Below, piece after piece: positions 15,538-23,629 of a stretch of 32,345 nucleotides of DNA (its first letter is position 1; every line of letters begins with the position of its first letter). The position numbers and the translations under genes are program-made. Source of the DNA: Candidatus Bathyarchaeota archaeon (GTDB taxonomy: Archaea; Thermoproteota; Bathyarchaeia; Bathyarchaeales; Bathycorpusculaceae); the NCBI GenBank assembly GCA_023488905.1, contig JAMDCQ010000022.1:1-32345 (forward strand), given 5' to 3'. The notes beneath the pieces are model-generated. The model was not told where the DNA came from and did not search any database. It saw nothing but the letters and a program-made list of their open reading frames with translations.

Positions 15538-15822
15538 TTATTTCTGCTTAAAGCGAGTTAAACCGCAGTGACCGCAAGTATAGCGGCTGTGGTGGTCTGC
15601 CATGAAGTAGCCGGGGCCACAGCGTTCGCAGGTTGGACGTGCACGGGAAAGTTTGTCGCCTTCAACTTTGTACATGGCTTTGACGCCTTTTTCTTCTTTG
15701 TGTTTTTTGGGGTGTTTGCCTTTTTCTGCTTTCTTTGCAACTGGCGCAGCCGCTGCTTCTGTTGCTGCAGGTGCCGCTGCTGGTTCTTCTTTCTTTGGTG
15801 CTGCTTTAGGTGCTGGTGCCAT
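15538..15822 (-). CDS. rps27ae: 30S ribosomal protein eS31 (S27ae) with long Ala/Lys-rich N-terminal extension
   Basis: A zinc-binding small-subunit protein. The conserved core is residues 50-94: MYKVEGDKLSRARPTCERCG then PGYFMADHHSRYTCGHCGLT, with zinc ligands Cys65, Cys68, Cys83 and Cys86. Archaeal eS31 is usually only about 50-70 residues. Here about 48 residues of Ala, Pro, Glu and Lys precede the core. The start at 15822 overlaps the eS24 stop (TAATG), which supports the long form over an internal start at Met50. In eukaryotes this protein carries N-terminal ubiquitin; no ubiquitin-like fold is visible here. Confidence 0.93.
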   Translation of the reverse strand: MAPAPKAAPKKEEPAAAPAATEAAAAPVAKKAEKGKHPKKHKEEKGVKAMYKVEGDKLSRARPTCERCGPGYFMADHHSRYTCGHCGLTRFKQK

Positions 15823-16130
15823 TATGCGGTCGCCTCTTCCTTAGGTTTAGCTGGGCTATTCCGTTTCTGGATGTGTTCTGGTTCAACCTTTTTAGCTTGA
15901 GCCACGGTTTGATAAACGTTGGCAGCTCCCTGTGTGATGCTGGTTCCGGTTTTGGTGCGCATGCGCTTAACGTAAACGACTTCGTCGCCGACTTTCATCT
16001 CTACTGCGACGGCTTTCTTGACTTCTAAGCGCTGGGGAGTTTTCTCTTTTGGACCTTGAACGATGGTGAAACCTACTTCTGTCCGTTTCAGTAGCGGGTT
16101 TTCCTTGGTTGTTTCTATTTTGATTTGCAT
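15822..16130 (-). CDS. rps24e: 30S ribosomal protein eS24 (S24e)
   Basis: A small-subunit protein found in archaea and eukaryotes. The 102 residues match the family: MQIKIETTKENPLLKRTEVG at the start and TKTGTSITQGAANVYQTVAQ near 60-79, ending in a basic, Ala-rich tail. The stop overlaps the eS31 start by one base. It lies 43 bp downstream of the dephospho-CoA kinase gene, in the order commonly seen in archaea. Confidence 0.95.
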   Translation of the reverse strand: MQIKIETTKENPLLKRTEVGFTIVQGPKEKTPQRLEVKKAVAVEMKVGDEVVYVKRMRTKTGTSITQGAANVYQTVAQAKKVEPEHIQKRNSPAKPKEEATA

Positions 16131-16173
16131 TAATGTTCACTTAGGGCGTAAATTCAAACAACTATCTTCTTAT

Positions 16174-16701
16174 TTAGCTTTTCGAAGCTTTCATCTCGTT
16201 TAGGAACACTTTTACCTCTGCTTTCTTCTCTGAGGTGGCTTTTACCACGACTATTCCCATATATGGCTGCCCATAGATGACAAAGGAGTTTTCGGGAGCA
16301 TACAAAACCGCTATGAGCGTAAGCAGGTCCTCTTCACCCTCGATCACGACGTGGGTGTGGATGTTGGCTTCCAATGCGGTTTTGATAGCGGAGATGGCTT
16401 CCTCGGTTATGGTTCCCTGCGGGTTCTTTACGCAGACTGTTCTTTCTACAGGCGCTTGCTTTGGAATGACTTGGTCGCGCAGAGAAATGTAGTCGATAAC
16501 CGTCAATTGGGGGTGGATGCCGCTTACATGCATGTTCATGGAGACAACGTCGCCGACGGAAACCACACGGGGCGGCTTCTCTTGGGCTATGCGCTCTTTG
16601 AGTTTTCTGATTGTTTCTTTAGGTGTGCCCTCAATTAGGGTGCCGAAGGGTTCTTTCAAGAAGACGCGCAACCTCGGCGTTAGAGTATACTCTACCTTCA
16701 T
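16174..16701 (-). CDS. GTP-dependent dephospho-CoA kinase (DUF359 family)
   Basis: Catalyses the last step of coenzyme A synthesis in archaea, phosphorylating dephospho-CoA with GTP. The activity is known from the Thermococcus member of this family. The 175 residues carry the family motifs: RVVSVGDVVSMNMHVSGIHP (44-63), QLTVIDYISLRD, NPQGTITEEA, then VVIEGEEDLLTLIAVLYAPE and VIYGQPYMGIVVV. It is unrelated to bacterial CoaE and has no P-loop. Position next to Spt4 and eS24 is the usual archaeal context. Confidence 0.92.
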   Translation of the reverse strand: MKVEYTLTPRLRVFLKEPFGTLIEGTPKETIRKLKERIAQEKPPRVVSVGDVVSMNMHVSGIHPQLTVIDYISLRDQVIPKQAPVERTVCVKNPQGTITEEAISAIKTALEANIHTHVVIEGEEDLLTLIAVLYAPENSFVIYGQPYMGIVVVKATSEKKAEVKVFLNEMKASKS

Positions 16702-16753
16702 CAGTTGAAACCTGTCAAAATAGAAAGTTGATGGTAGTTAAGAAGCTACCGTG

Positions 16754-16939
16754 TTAACGCACTTTAAGCGCGTATCTGCCTTTCTCTTTTATGTTCATGG
16801 ATTTAGCGATGGCGCTATGAGCGGGGTCAAACATGACCACTAAGCCGCTGTAGTCCTCGCTGAAACTGGAGGATTTGCATTTTGGGCAAACATTTTCTTT
16901 AGTTATAAAATGGCAGTTAGTGCATGCTTTCTCGCTCAT
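16754..16939 (-). CDS. spt4: Transcription elongation factor Spt4 (RpoE'')
   Basis: Spt4 pairs with Spt5 and keeps RNA polymerase clamped during elongation. The 61-residue product is the standard archaeal length, with a four-cysteine zinc site (CTNCHF and CPKCKS: Cys6, Cys9, Cys18, Cys21) and the C-terminal strand region YSGLVVMFDPAHSAIAKSMN followed by KGRYALKV. It follows Rpo7 by two bases. Confidence 0.94.
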   Translation of the reverse strand: MSEKACTNCHFITKENVCPKCKSSSFSEDYSGLVVMFDPAHSAIAKSMNIKEKGRYALKVR

Positions 16940-16941
16940 GA

Positions 16942-17535
16942 CTATTTCTCCTTATGCTCCTTGGCGGGGGCTTCTGGCTTCTTTTCTGCACCTTTGCTTT
17001 GGTCTTCTTTGAGCCAGTCCAATTTGCCTAGGAAGGGTTGTCTTCCGGTTACGCCGATTTTGCCGCTGCTGCCTGCACGGCCCAGTGAGACGGCGGTTAT
17101 GCGGACGCGGACTTGGTCGCCTGAGCTGAGTTTACGCTTCGATTCTTTGCCCAGTAGGACGCCTTGTTTTTCGTCATAGCTGATGTAGTCATCCATCAAT
17201 TGCGATACGTGGAGCAGTGCGTCTACGGGTCCGATGCGGACGAATGCGCCGAAGTCAGCGATTTCCACTACGTCGCCTTCAACGACTTCCTGTATGATGG
17301 GGTAGAATGTGAGGAGGGAAAAATTTACTTTGTGGTAGGTTGCGCCGTCGCCTGGAATGATTTTGCCGATGGGGCTAACTTGTATGCCGGTTACGGCTAT
17401 GACGTAGCCTAATTCCTCATCCACAACGCCCTCGTATTTCTGTTTGACTTGTTCGCGGCCCACTTTCTCCAGTGGGTTACCGAAGGTCTCGGGCGGGATG
17501 CGAATAGTATCTTGAAGAGTAATCAGTTTGAACAT
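16942..17535 (-). CDS. rpo7: DNA-directed RNA polymerase subunit Rpo7 (RpoE', Rpb7-like)
   Basis: Rpo7 forms the polymerase stalk with Rpo4 and binds emerging RNA. The 197 residues show the N-terminal RNP-like domain (MFKLITLQDTIRIPPETFGN; YHKVNFSLLTFYPIIQEVVE) and a C-terminal S1 domain from about residue 82 (GDVVEIADFGAFVRIGPVDA, then LLHVSQLMDDYI). A Lys/Glu/Ala-rich tail of about 20 residues extends the usual length. The start codon lies directly after the stop of the PIN gene and two bases separate it from Spt4, so the genes are tightly packed. Confidence 0.95.
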   Translation of the reverse strand: MFKLITLQDTIRIPPETFGNPLEKVGREQVKQKYEGVVDEELGYVIAVTGIQVSPIGKIIPGDGATYHKVNFSLLTFYPIIQEVVEGDVVEIADFGAFVRIGPVDALLHVSQLMDDYISYDEKQGVLLGKESKRKLSSGDQVRVRITAVSLGRAGSSGKIGVTGRQPFLGKLDWLKEDQSKGAEKKPEAPAKEHKEK

Positions 17536-17955
17536 CTACGATATCAACCCGTCAATGTCTAGACGTGATTTTTGTCTCAGATAAATCACTGGCACACTTA
17601 TATCTCTTAGCCTCTGCTTTAGAATTCTGTCATTCGTAAACACAGGCGCCCCCCAGCTTCCAGCAACCCGAACTATAGCGTCGTCAGTTGCTTCACCGCG
17701 CTCCTCCACAGCCACCAACCTGCATTTCTCGGCTAGCCGCAGCGCAAAACTGGCCTGCCGACGCAGCTTCGGCTCATCCCCAGCCGCCAAAGTTTCCAAT
17801 TCCCGCTTCACAGGCGAGAGCAGAATAAACTCAAGGTTCCTTCCCAGCAGCGTTTTTAATTCTTCGAATATGTCCATTTTGAACTCTAAGGGCACAAAAA
17901 ACGCATTGGAGTCCAAGATGACTTTGAGGGGTTGGGTTTTGGGTGAAGCCGTCAC
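17536..17955 (-). CDS. Fcf1-like PIN-domain protein (rRNA processing)
   Basis: A 139-residue PIN nuclease-fold protein with acidic residues at Asp15 (VILDSNAFFVP), Glu52 (VKRELETL), Asp91/Asp92 (EATDDAIVRVA) and Asp109 (VFTNDRILKQRL). The pattern and the position between aIF2-gamma and Rpo7 match the archaeal Fcf1/Utp23-like group, linked to pre-rRNA processing, rather than VapC toxins. No antitoxin gene is adjacent. The stop directly abuts the Rpo7 start. In this window its usual upstream neighbour aIF2-gamma is separated from it by an oppositely oriented Nudix gene. Confidence 0.87.
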   Translation of the reverse strand: MTASPKTQPLKVILDSNAFFVPLEFKMDIFEELKTLLGRNLEFILLSPVKRELETLAAGDEPKLRRQASFALRLAEKCRLVAVEERGEATDDAIVRVAGSWGAPVFTNDRILKQRLRDISVPVIYLRQKSRLDIDGLIS

Positions 17956-18056
17956 ATTATGTGGCTCCTAAAGGGGGTTATGGTTGTTTGGGGGCTTAAA
18001 GGTTTTCTGCGGCTAAGTTAGCGGCTTTTTGCTATTAATTTAAATATTAAGAGTCC

Positions 18057-18518
18057 ATGAATTGGAGCAGGCTAGGTGAAAAACAAGTGCTCCGCGAAAA
18101 ATCCTGTGGCGCAGTCATATTCATAAACAATCAAGAAAAAACCCGCTACCTCATGCTAAACTACACTGCGGGGCACTGGGACTTCGTCAAAGGCAACCAA
18201 GAAGCCAACGAAACTGAAAAACAAACCGTTACACGGGAAATGATGGAAGAAACAGGCATAACCGATGCCCACTTCATCGACGGTTTTCGGGAATCCATCA
18301 ACTACTTCTACCGCCGACAAGGCCAAACTATAAACAAAGAAGTCGTATTCTACATAATCGAATCTAACGTCGAGGCAGTCCAAATCTCCTTCGAGCACAT
18401 CGGCTACATCTGGCTTGACTACAAGCATACCATGGAAAAGTTAACCTTCAAAAACGCCAAAGACGTCATGCTTAAAGCGCATGATTTTCTGCGGAAGAAA
18501 GGGTTAGTGCGAGACTAA
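18057..18518 (+). CDS. Nudix hydrolase, Ap4A hydrolase-like
   Basis: Nudix enzymes hydrolyse nucleoside diphosphates linked to another group. The Nudix box is complete from residue 45 on: GNQEANETEKQTVTREMMEE followed by TGI, matching G-x5-E-x7-R-E-U-x-E-E-x-G-U. The N-terminal CGAVIF and YLMLNYTAGHWDFVKG segments and the 153-residue length resemble bis(5'-nucleosyl)-tetraphosphatases. It is on the plus strand, inserted between two minus-strand genes (aIF2-gamma and the PIN gene) that are normally neighbours. It is convergent with aIF2-gamma, with a 12-bp gap. Confidence 0.9.
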   Translation: MNWSRLGEKQVLREKSCGAVIFINNQEKTRYLMLNYTAGHWDFVKGNQEANETEKQTVTREMMEETGITDAHFIDGFRESINYFYRRQGQTINKEVVFYIIESNVEAVQISFEHIGYIWLDYKHTMEKLTFKNAKDVMLKAHDFLRKKGLVRD

Positions 18519-18530
18519 CCGCTTAAGTTC

Positions 18531-19781
18531 TTATTTTACGAGTCCGTATCCGATGAGTCTCCATCGGGAAGTGATTTTTCTGCTAATGGCAACTCGTGAA
18601 CCCGGCAATGCACAGATGGGTCTTGTCAACTTGACTTTTATGGTGTTCTGCTTTATGTTGACGACTTTACCCACGTTAACTGCCGCGCCGATGTGAAGCA
18701 GCAGGGCTTCGTCTGGATTGATTTTCTCTACTTTGAGGAGTTCTTTGGTTCCAACGGCGCGTTCCAGTACAAAGGTTTCCATGGTGATTTCTGTTACGGT
18801 TGGGGGTAGTTGACCTGTTTTGCCTGCGATGCTGCCTGTTAAGCCGTCTGCTTTGGAGTAGGAGGGGTCCAGTAGGGTGCCGACTCCGATGAGTCCGCCG
18901 CATGTGGCTTCTTTGACTTGTTGGTCGCCTGAATGTAAGGTTACGATTTCGGTGATGAGGGGGTCATAGATGGTTTTGCCTTCCCGTTCTGCCATGATGC
19001 CTGGTCGGATTTCGATTTCGTCGCCTACCGCGAATTTGCCTTGCACTATGGTGCCGCCTATGATGCCGCCTTCTAAGCCGTCGATGGTGGTTCCGGGTTT
19101 GTTGATGTCGAATGATCGGATAATGTACATCATCGGTGGCAGGTTGGGGTCGCGGTGAGGCGTTGGGATGATGGTTTGTATGGCTTCGAGGAGCACGTCG
19201 ATGTTTATTCCTCGTTGCGCTGAGATGGGGATGATGGGTGCGTTTTCAGCGACCGAGCCTTTAACGAAAGCTTTGATTTCTTTATAGCTTTCTAAGGCGC
19301 GTTTGTTGTCGACTATGTCGATTTTGTTTTGAACTATAATCATGTTTTTGATGCCGCTGACTTCTGCCGCTGCGAGGTGCTCCCGGGTTTGGGGTTGAGG
19401 GCAGGGTTCGTCTGCGGCGATGACAAGGATGGCGCCGTCCATGATGGCTGCGCCAGAGAGCATGGTTGCCATTAAGGCTTCGTGTCCAGGTGCGTCAACA
19501 AAGCTGATACCTCTTACGAATTCAGCTGGGCCTTTACAGGCTTCACAGACTGGTTTTATAGAGAAGTTTTTAGGCGGCGGACATTTGGGGCACTTGTAAA
19601 TGGGCATGTCTGCGTAGCCGAGTTTTATAGTGATGCCGCGTTTGAGTTCTTCGCTGTGGCGTGAAGCCCAGGTGCCGGTTAATGCTTGGACAAGGGTGGT
19701 TTTGCCGTGGTCAACGTGACCTATGGTGCCGATGTTGACTTCTGGCTGTTTGGGTAGTGAAGCCTTAGGTGGGTTACTCAT
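18531..19781 (-). CDS. eif2g: Translation initiation factor aIF2 subunit gamma
   Basis: The GTPase subunit of aIF2, which brings initiator Met-tRNA to the small subunit. The 416 residues show the G1 loop GHVDHGKT (21-28), RGITIKLGYAD (switch 1), the archaeal/eukaryotic zinc knuckle Cys64, Cys67, Cys79 and Cys82, DAPGHE (96-101), NKID (152-155) and SAQ (187-189). Two beta-barrel domains follow from about residue 205. A TATA-like site (TTTATAAG on the plus strand near 19838) lies in the gap before eS6, so it may have its own promoter. Confidence 0.97.
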   Translation of the reverse strand: MSNPPKASLPKQPEVNIGTIGHVDHGKTTLVQALTGTWASRHSEELKRGITIKLGYADMPIYKCPKCPPPKNFSIKPVCEACKGPAEFVRGISFVDAPGHEALMATMLSGAAIMDGAILVIAADEPCPQPQTREHLAAAEVSGIKNMIIVQNKIDIVDNKRALESYKEIKAFVKGSVAENAPIIPISAQRGINIDVLLEAIQTIIPTPHRDPNLPPMMYIIRSFDINKPGTTIDGLEGGIIGGTIVQGKFAVGDEIEIRPGIMAEREGKTIYDPLITEIVTLHSGDQQVKEATCGGLIGVGTLLDPSYSKADGLTGSIAGKTGQLPPTVTEITMETFVLERAVGTKELLKVEKINPDEALLLHIGAAVNVGKVVNIKQNTIKVKLTRPICALPGSRVAISRKITSRWRLIGYGLVK

Positions 19782-19874
19782 AGTTTTCTTCTTCTTTTTA
19801 GATAAGTGCTGGAATCGTAAAAGGATTAATTAATGAAGTTTATAAGTTTTGAGCATGCACTAAGCTAAAAAAAG

Positions 19875-20285
19875 TTAGGCTTGTGGTGCAGCTTGCTCAG
19901 TTTTAGGTGCAGGTTTCGGTATGGGGGCTGCGCCGGCTGGTCTCTCAACAATTTTGAGGTTGATTTGGACGATTTCGTCGGTTATGATGTCTCCGCGGAC
20001 GGTTTTGCGTTTGCGGCCACCTTTTCTTGTGGATTTGAAGCCTGCTCCTCCGCTGAGAACTATTGCTCTGCGGACACCGCCATGGACGTTTGATCTCATG
20101 GGGACGCCGTCTTTATCTGAGCCGCCCATTAATTGGATTTTGTGAGCTGGTAAATCGACTACTGCGCCGTCTAAGGTTTCGCCCAGTTTTCTGCCGATAA
20201 AGGGGCTTGCGCGTGCTTCTTCGAGCTCTACTACTTTGGATGCTCCCGATTGTGGGTCGGAAACTATGACTTTGAACTTTGCCAT
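19875..20285 (-). CDS. rps6e: 30S ribosomal protein eS6 (S6e)
   Basis: A small-subunit protein shared with eukaryotes. The 136 residues contain the family core: FIGRKLGETLDGAVVDLPAH (29-48), GGSDKDGVPMRSNVHGGVRR and the basic STRKGGRKRKTVRGD stretch, followed by a Pro/Ala-rich tail. It heads the conserved archaeal block with aIF2-gamma downstream. The start MAKFKVIVSDPQSG is typical. Confidence 0.95.
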   Translation of the reverse strand: MAKFKVIVSDPQSGASKVVELEEARASPFIGRKLGETLDGAVVDLPAHKIQLMGGSDKDGVPMRSNVHGGVRRAIVLSGGAGFKSTRKGGRKRKTVRGDIITDEIVQINLKIVERPAGAAPIPKPAPKTEQAAPQA

Positions 20286-20365
20286 TGGATCTGTCTCCAG
20301 CGCAGTAAGAAGTTGAATATCTCTCTATTAAGGATTTAGCCCAAAACAGATTCTAATCATATTCC

Positions 20366-21727
20366 ATGGAGTTTTATGCGTTTAAAGCTAAAAGAGCCTC
20401 ACGCTGCTTCGACAGCATCCCGTCTTTTGGGGGAGAAGGTTTTAATTTTACCTCGAAGTCGTCTGTTCGCATGTGGCGGCTTGGATTCTTCTTTCACGAG
20501 ATAGCGTTCGGTTTACTTAGCGTCTTCATACCGCTATACCTAGTTGCCTTCAACGATACCAGCATCCTAGGTGGGCCACTCGTTGCCTTGGGTGTCATGA
20601 CTTCCATAGCGGTTTTCGCTTCCATACCCGCTTCGTTTCTGTGGGGGTACCTCTGTGATGCAACCCGCCACTACAAAGCTTTCATTCTGCTCTCTTTTGC
20701 TTCTTCAGTAATTATCCTCTTCCTCATGACGTTACCAGTCGCCCAAAACATACTCGTCTTCGTTGCCCTCTACGTCGTCATGCAAGTGCTCCATGTCTCA
20801 CATGAAGCGCCCAAAAACGTGCTCGTCGCAGAACATTATAGCCGTGATGACTGGGAAAAATCCTATGGTTTATATGAAGGGTTGACTGAAATCGGTTTCA
20901 TCGGCGGATTAGTCATTGGGTTAGCTTTAACTGCTGGATGGTTCTCGTTTGCTGCCACTCTAAGCCCAGCTATCCTGGCAACTTACACACTATACCTCTG
21001 TAGTGCGTTGAGTTTAGTCGCGTTTATCCTCTCTGTTGCGTTGATTGCTGACCCATTGATGATCTTTGAGCGGCGACTAGTCGGAATTGAGAGAAAGATT
21101 GATTTCGCCTGCAGAGGCGCCCAAGCATATGGGTTACGATGGAATGGTCCTCTTAAACAGGAAAGCTTTGGCGGTTTTGCCTTAGCTATTGTGGTGTTTT
21201 CTTTGGCGACAAGCATCTTCTTCACGCCCTTGCCGGTCTTTTTGAATGACGTTTTGGGGCAATATCAAATTTTAGGCTTATCCTCAACAGGACTTGTCTA
21301 CTTTGCATACATTCTTAATTCGATAGGCGCTATGACAGGGTACTTCTTGATTCGTAACCGTGCTCGTTCAATGGATTTGAGAACACAGCTGCCTCGTTTT
21401 GTGCTCGTCCGAAGTTTACTGATTTTCGGTCTAATCGGTGTTGTCAATTTTGTTATCTCTCCAACAATTCTGACGGGAGTAATCCTTGTTTGCCTAGGTT
21501 TCGCTTACGGTATGTACTACATTATGATGCTTTCTCTATCCATGGAGCTCATACCTGAGGGAAAAGCAGGTTTATTCGACGGACTTGTCGGTTTAGGTGC
21601 TGGAGTAGGCTCCTTCCTTGGGCCCTTCCTAGCTTACAATTGGAATTACCTTCCAACTTTCTTCATTGCTGCTATAGCTTTCTTTGCAGCTTTCTTAATC
21701 CTAAAATTCGTAGCGATCAAAAAGTAA
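20366..21727 (+). CDS. Major facilitator superfamily transporter
   Basis: Encodes up to 453 residues. The hydrophobic core from about residue 38 holds roughly 11-12 membrane helices in two halves, separated by a charged loop (about 225-260, ERRLVGIERKIDFACRGAQ). The first helix pair ends in FLWGYLCDATRHYK, the MFS motif A position (G-x-L-x-D-x-x-R-x-K-like). Met36 (20471) is an alternative start, since the first 35 residues are not hydrophobic. The substrate cannot be told from sequence. It is convergent with the Fae-Hps gene, and a hairpin sits in the gap. Confidence 0.88.
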   Translation: MEFYAFKAKRASRCFDSIPSFGGEGFNFTSKSSVRMWRLGFFFHEIAFGLLSVFIPLYLVAFNDTSILGGPLVALGVMTSIAVFASIPASFLWGYLCDATRHYKAFILLSFASSVIILFLMTLPVAQNILVFVALYVVMQVLHVSHEAPKNVLVAEHYSRDDWEKSYGLYEGLTEIGFIGGLVIGLALTAGWFSFAATLSPAILATYTLYLCSALSLVAFILSVALIADPLMIFERRLVGIERKIDFACRGAQAYGLRWNGPLKQESFGGFALAIVVFSLATSIFFTPLPVFLNDVLGQYQILGLSSTGLVYFAYILNSIGAMTGYFLIRNRARSMDLRTQLPRFVLVRSLLIFGLIGVVNFVISPTILTGVILVCLGFAYGMYYIMMLSLSMELIPEGKAGLFDGLVGLGAGVGSFLGPFLAYNWNYLPTFFIAAIAFFAAFLILKFVAIKK

Positions 21728-21746
21728 AAAAATAAAAAGAATTCGG

Positions 21747-21761
21747 CGAGCATTTAGCTCG
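21747..21761. terminator. Hairpin between convergent MFS and Fae-Hps genes
   Basis: CGAGC (21747-21751) and GCTCG (21757-21761) form a perfect five-base stem around ATTTA, with A-rich sequence on the left and T-rich sequence on the right. It is suited to end both convergent transcripts. Confidence 0.45.
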
Positions 21762-21772
21762 TCTGGTTTGGT

Positions 21773-23212
21773 TTATTCTGTGTGGACTCTGTAGAGGTCG
21801 ATGTCTTCGCGCATGGCAGGGGTCAATTCGAGGAAGTCTCGGACTGCACGCTCGATATCTCTGCTTTGGGTCACGTATCTGCCGACGATAAGTATGTCTG
21901 CGCCTAATGCCAGTGCTTCTTTAGCTGTTTCAGGGACGATGCCGCCTGCGACTGCGATTAAGAGTTTCTTGTTGGGGAATGCTTTGCGGATCATCTGTAT
22001 GCGTTCTAAGCCGCAGCTTCTGCCGCTTTCTTGGTCGATGCCTCTGTGTAAGATGACGATGTCTGGGAACTCTTTGAGCGCCTTTAGTTTAGCCAAAACA
22101 TCTTCTACGTTTAGCATGTCGATGACTGCGTACATTCCTAGGCGTTTGGCTTCTTGAACGGTTGCGTCAAGGGTTTCTGGAGGAGCTAAACCTGCTGCCA
22201 CCACTGCATCTGCGGTGTCCTCGTAGGCGATGTCAGCTTCAACTTTGCCCACATCAAGGGTTTTGAGGTCTGCAATGATGAATTTGTCTTTGGCTGCTTG
22301 GCGAAGTTCGCCGATGACGCGTGTGCCGTAGCGTTTGATGAGGGGTGTGCCGACTTCAAGGATGATTCTGTCGCTGCCTGGCAATGCCTCGATGACTTTC
22401 TTGGCGCCTTCAAGTGAGGGTGCATCAAGCGCAATTTGGAGATAGGGTGGTCTCCACAGTCTTGGAACTTTGAAGCCCATAATTGGGTGCTTGGCGCGGT
22501 CTTTGTCGTAGTTTATCTTGTCCAGTGATGGGTACTTCTTGAGCGCACGTCGTAGAGCCATCTTGGTTGCGCCGTAGTTGTACTGGTAGATTTTGCGGTA
22601 ATCAGTTGCCTGTGGGTGAATAAAGACGCTGCAGACGATGACCCATTCGTCGAGTTTGCTGAGTGGGATTACGCCTTCTTCAGCTGAGTCCGCGATGGCT
22701 TTGGCGACTGCTGCCTGTGCGGGGCCGAAGATTTTGCCTGTGTCCTCCATGTCTTTGACGGTGACTTTGGGGACGATGAGTGTGTGGGGTTTAGGTGGCA
22801 AGTTGGGACGGATGACTGCCAATAGGGGTGTGTGCCCGGCGGATAGGGTTGTTAAGCCGTTGGCGAATGCTTGGCCGACTGGGCCTGTTTTGTCGCCTAT
22901 CATGAGGTCAACGTGTGCAACTTCGTTTCCTTCTCCGACAAGGGATTCGCCGATGAGGTAGGTTATGCCGCTGTATTCGTCTGTGTCGTCACTAGCTGTC
23001 GGCACTCGGTCAACTATTTCTTTGAAATCGACATTAAACTCCTTTAACCATGAGTAAAGGGTGTCTCTGTGAATGTCCATTTCTTTTGCTGTTCCGACGA
23101 TTGTCGGTTTTGTCGGCTTACCTTTCACGCCGACTTCTTTTTTTGCTGCTTCGGTAACAATTTTTATTAGTTCGTTGCGGTTTTCTGGCTTTTTAACGTC
23201 TACTCCCGACAT
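21773..23212 (-). CDS. fae-hps: HTH-Fae-Hps fusion: formaldehyde-activating enzyme / 3-hexulose-6-phosphate synthase
   Basis: Fae condenses formaldehyde with tetrahydromethanopterin. Hps interconverts ribulose-5-phosphate plus formaldehyde and hexulose-6-phosphate, and in archaea the pair supplies pentoses. The 479 residues divide into three parts. An N-terminal region (1-75) has a helix-turn-helix (AKEMDIHRDTLYSWLKEFNV, 42-61) of the Fis/HTH_8 look. Fae (about 81-245) includes EGNEVAHVDLMIG; His100 corresponds to the known catalytic histidine. Hps (about 255-479) includes ADLKTLDVGK (314-323), the D-x-K-x-x-D motif, and HRGIDQ. Two-domain Fae-Hps is about 390-400 residues, so the N-terminal part is extra. 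It is in frame and has no better start before the Fae domain. The gene stands alone on its strand. Confidence 0.95.
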   Translation of the reverse strand: MSGVDVKKPENRNELIKIVTEAAKKEVGVKGKPTKPTIVGTAKEMDIHRDTLYSWLKEFNVDFKEIVDRVPTASDDTDEYSGITYLIGESLVGEGNEVAHVDLMIGDKTGPVGQAFANGLTTLSAGHTPLLAVIRPNLPPKPHTLIVPKVTVKDMEDTGKIFGPAQAAVAKAIADSAEEGVIPLSKLDEWVIVCSVFIHPQATDYRKIYQYNYGATKMALRRALKKYPSLDKINYDKDRAKHPIMGFKVPRLWRPPYLQIALDAPSLEGAKKVIEALPGSDRIILEVGTPLIKRYGTRVIGELRQAAKDKFIIADLKTLDVGKVEADIAYEDTADAVVAAGLAPPETLDATVQEAKRLGMYAVIDMLNVEDVLAKLKALKEFPDIVILHRGIDQESGRSCGLERIQMIRKAFPNKKLLIAVAGGIVPETAKEALALGADILIVGRYVTQSRDIERAVRDFLELTPAMREDIDLYRVHTE

Positions 23213-23404
23213 TTAGTTATCCTCGCTCGGTGTCTTTCTCTGCTGATGTATATAAGAATGTCGGATGAACTGCGTTCGATTGTGGTTGGATGATGGTTTT
23301 TTAGCCCTAACTTGCCGATTTAGCCCGATGTGGGTGTGGCGGGTGCCCTGTAAATCTTTATATCCCAAGTTCAGCATTGAATGCTCCAAACCAAACGGGG
23401 AAAA

Positions 23405-23629
23405 ATGATGTCTTGGACTGACTGGTCGCTACTGAGTGCCTTCATTTTGGGATTCGTGCTTTTCCTAATCGGCGCCAACACCTACAACGCCCTCGTCGGC
23501 TACGCTGGCATCTACCTCTTCATAGGATCCATCGCAGTCTACCTCGTCCTCTACATCTACAAAGAATTCAAAAAGAAACCCGCCAATGAAACCCCACCAG
23601 CCCCCATAGAAGCACCTCAGAATCCATAG
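23405..23629 (+). CDS. Small two-helix membrane protein
   Basis: From ATG 23405 the product is about 74 residues with two membrane helices (WSLLSAFILGFVLFLIGANT; YAGIYLFIGSIAVYLVLYIY) and a Lys/Pro-rich cytoplasmic tail. I prefer 23405 or 23408 over the ATG at 23381. A TATA-like CTTTATATCC near 23353-23362 would start transcription close to 23385, and a GGGG ribosome-binding site lies just before 23405. The last 13 bp overlap the convergent carboxypeptidase gene. No family recognised. Confidence 0.65.
   Translation: MMSWTDWSLLSAFILGFVLFLIGANTYNALVGYAGIYLFIGSIAVYLVLYIYKEFKKKPANETPPAPIEAPQNP

Noticed and set aside
17536-17955. Reading the Fcf1-like PIN protein as a VapC toxin
   Set aside because: There is no antitoxin beside it, and its neighbours are aIF2-gamma, Rpo7 and Spt4, the known setting of the rRNA-processing PIN group.
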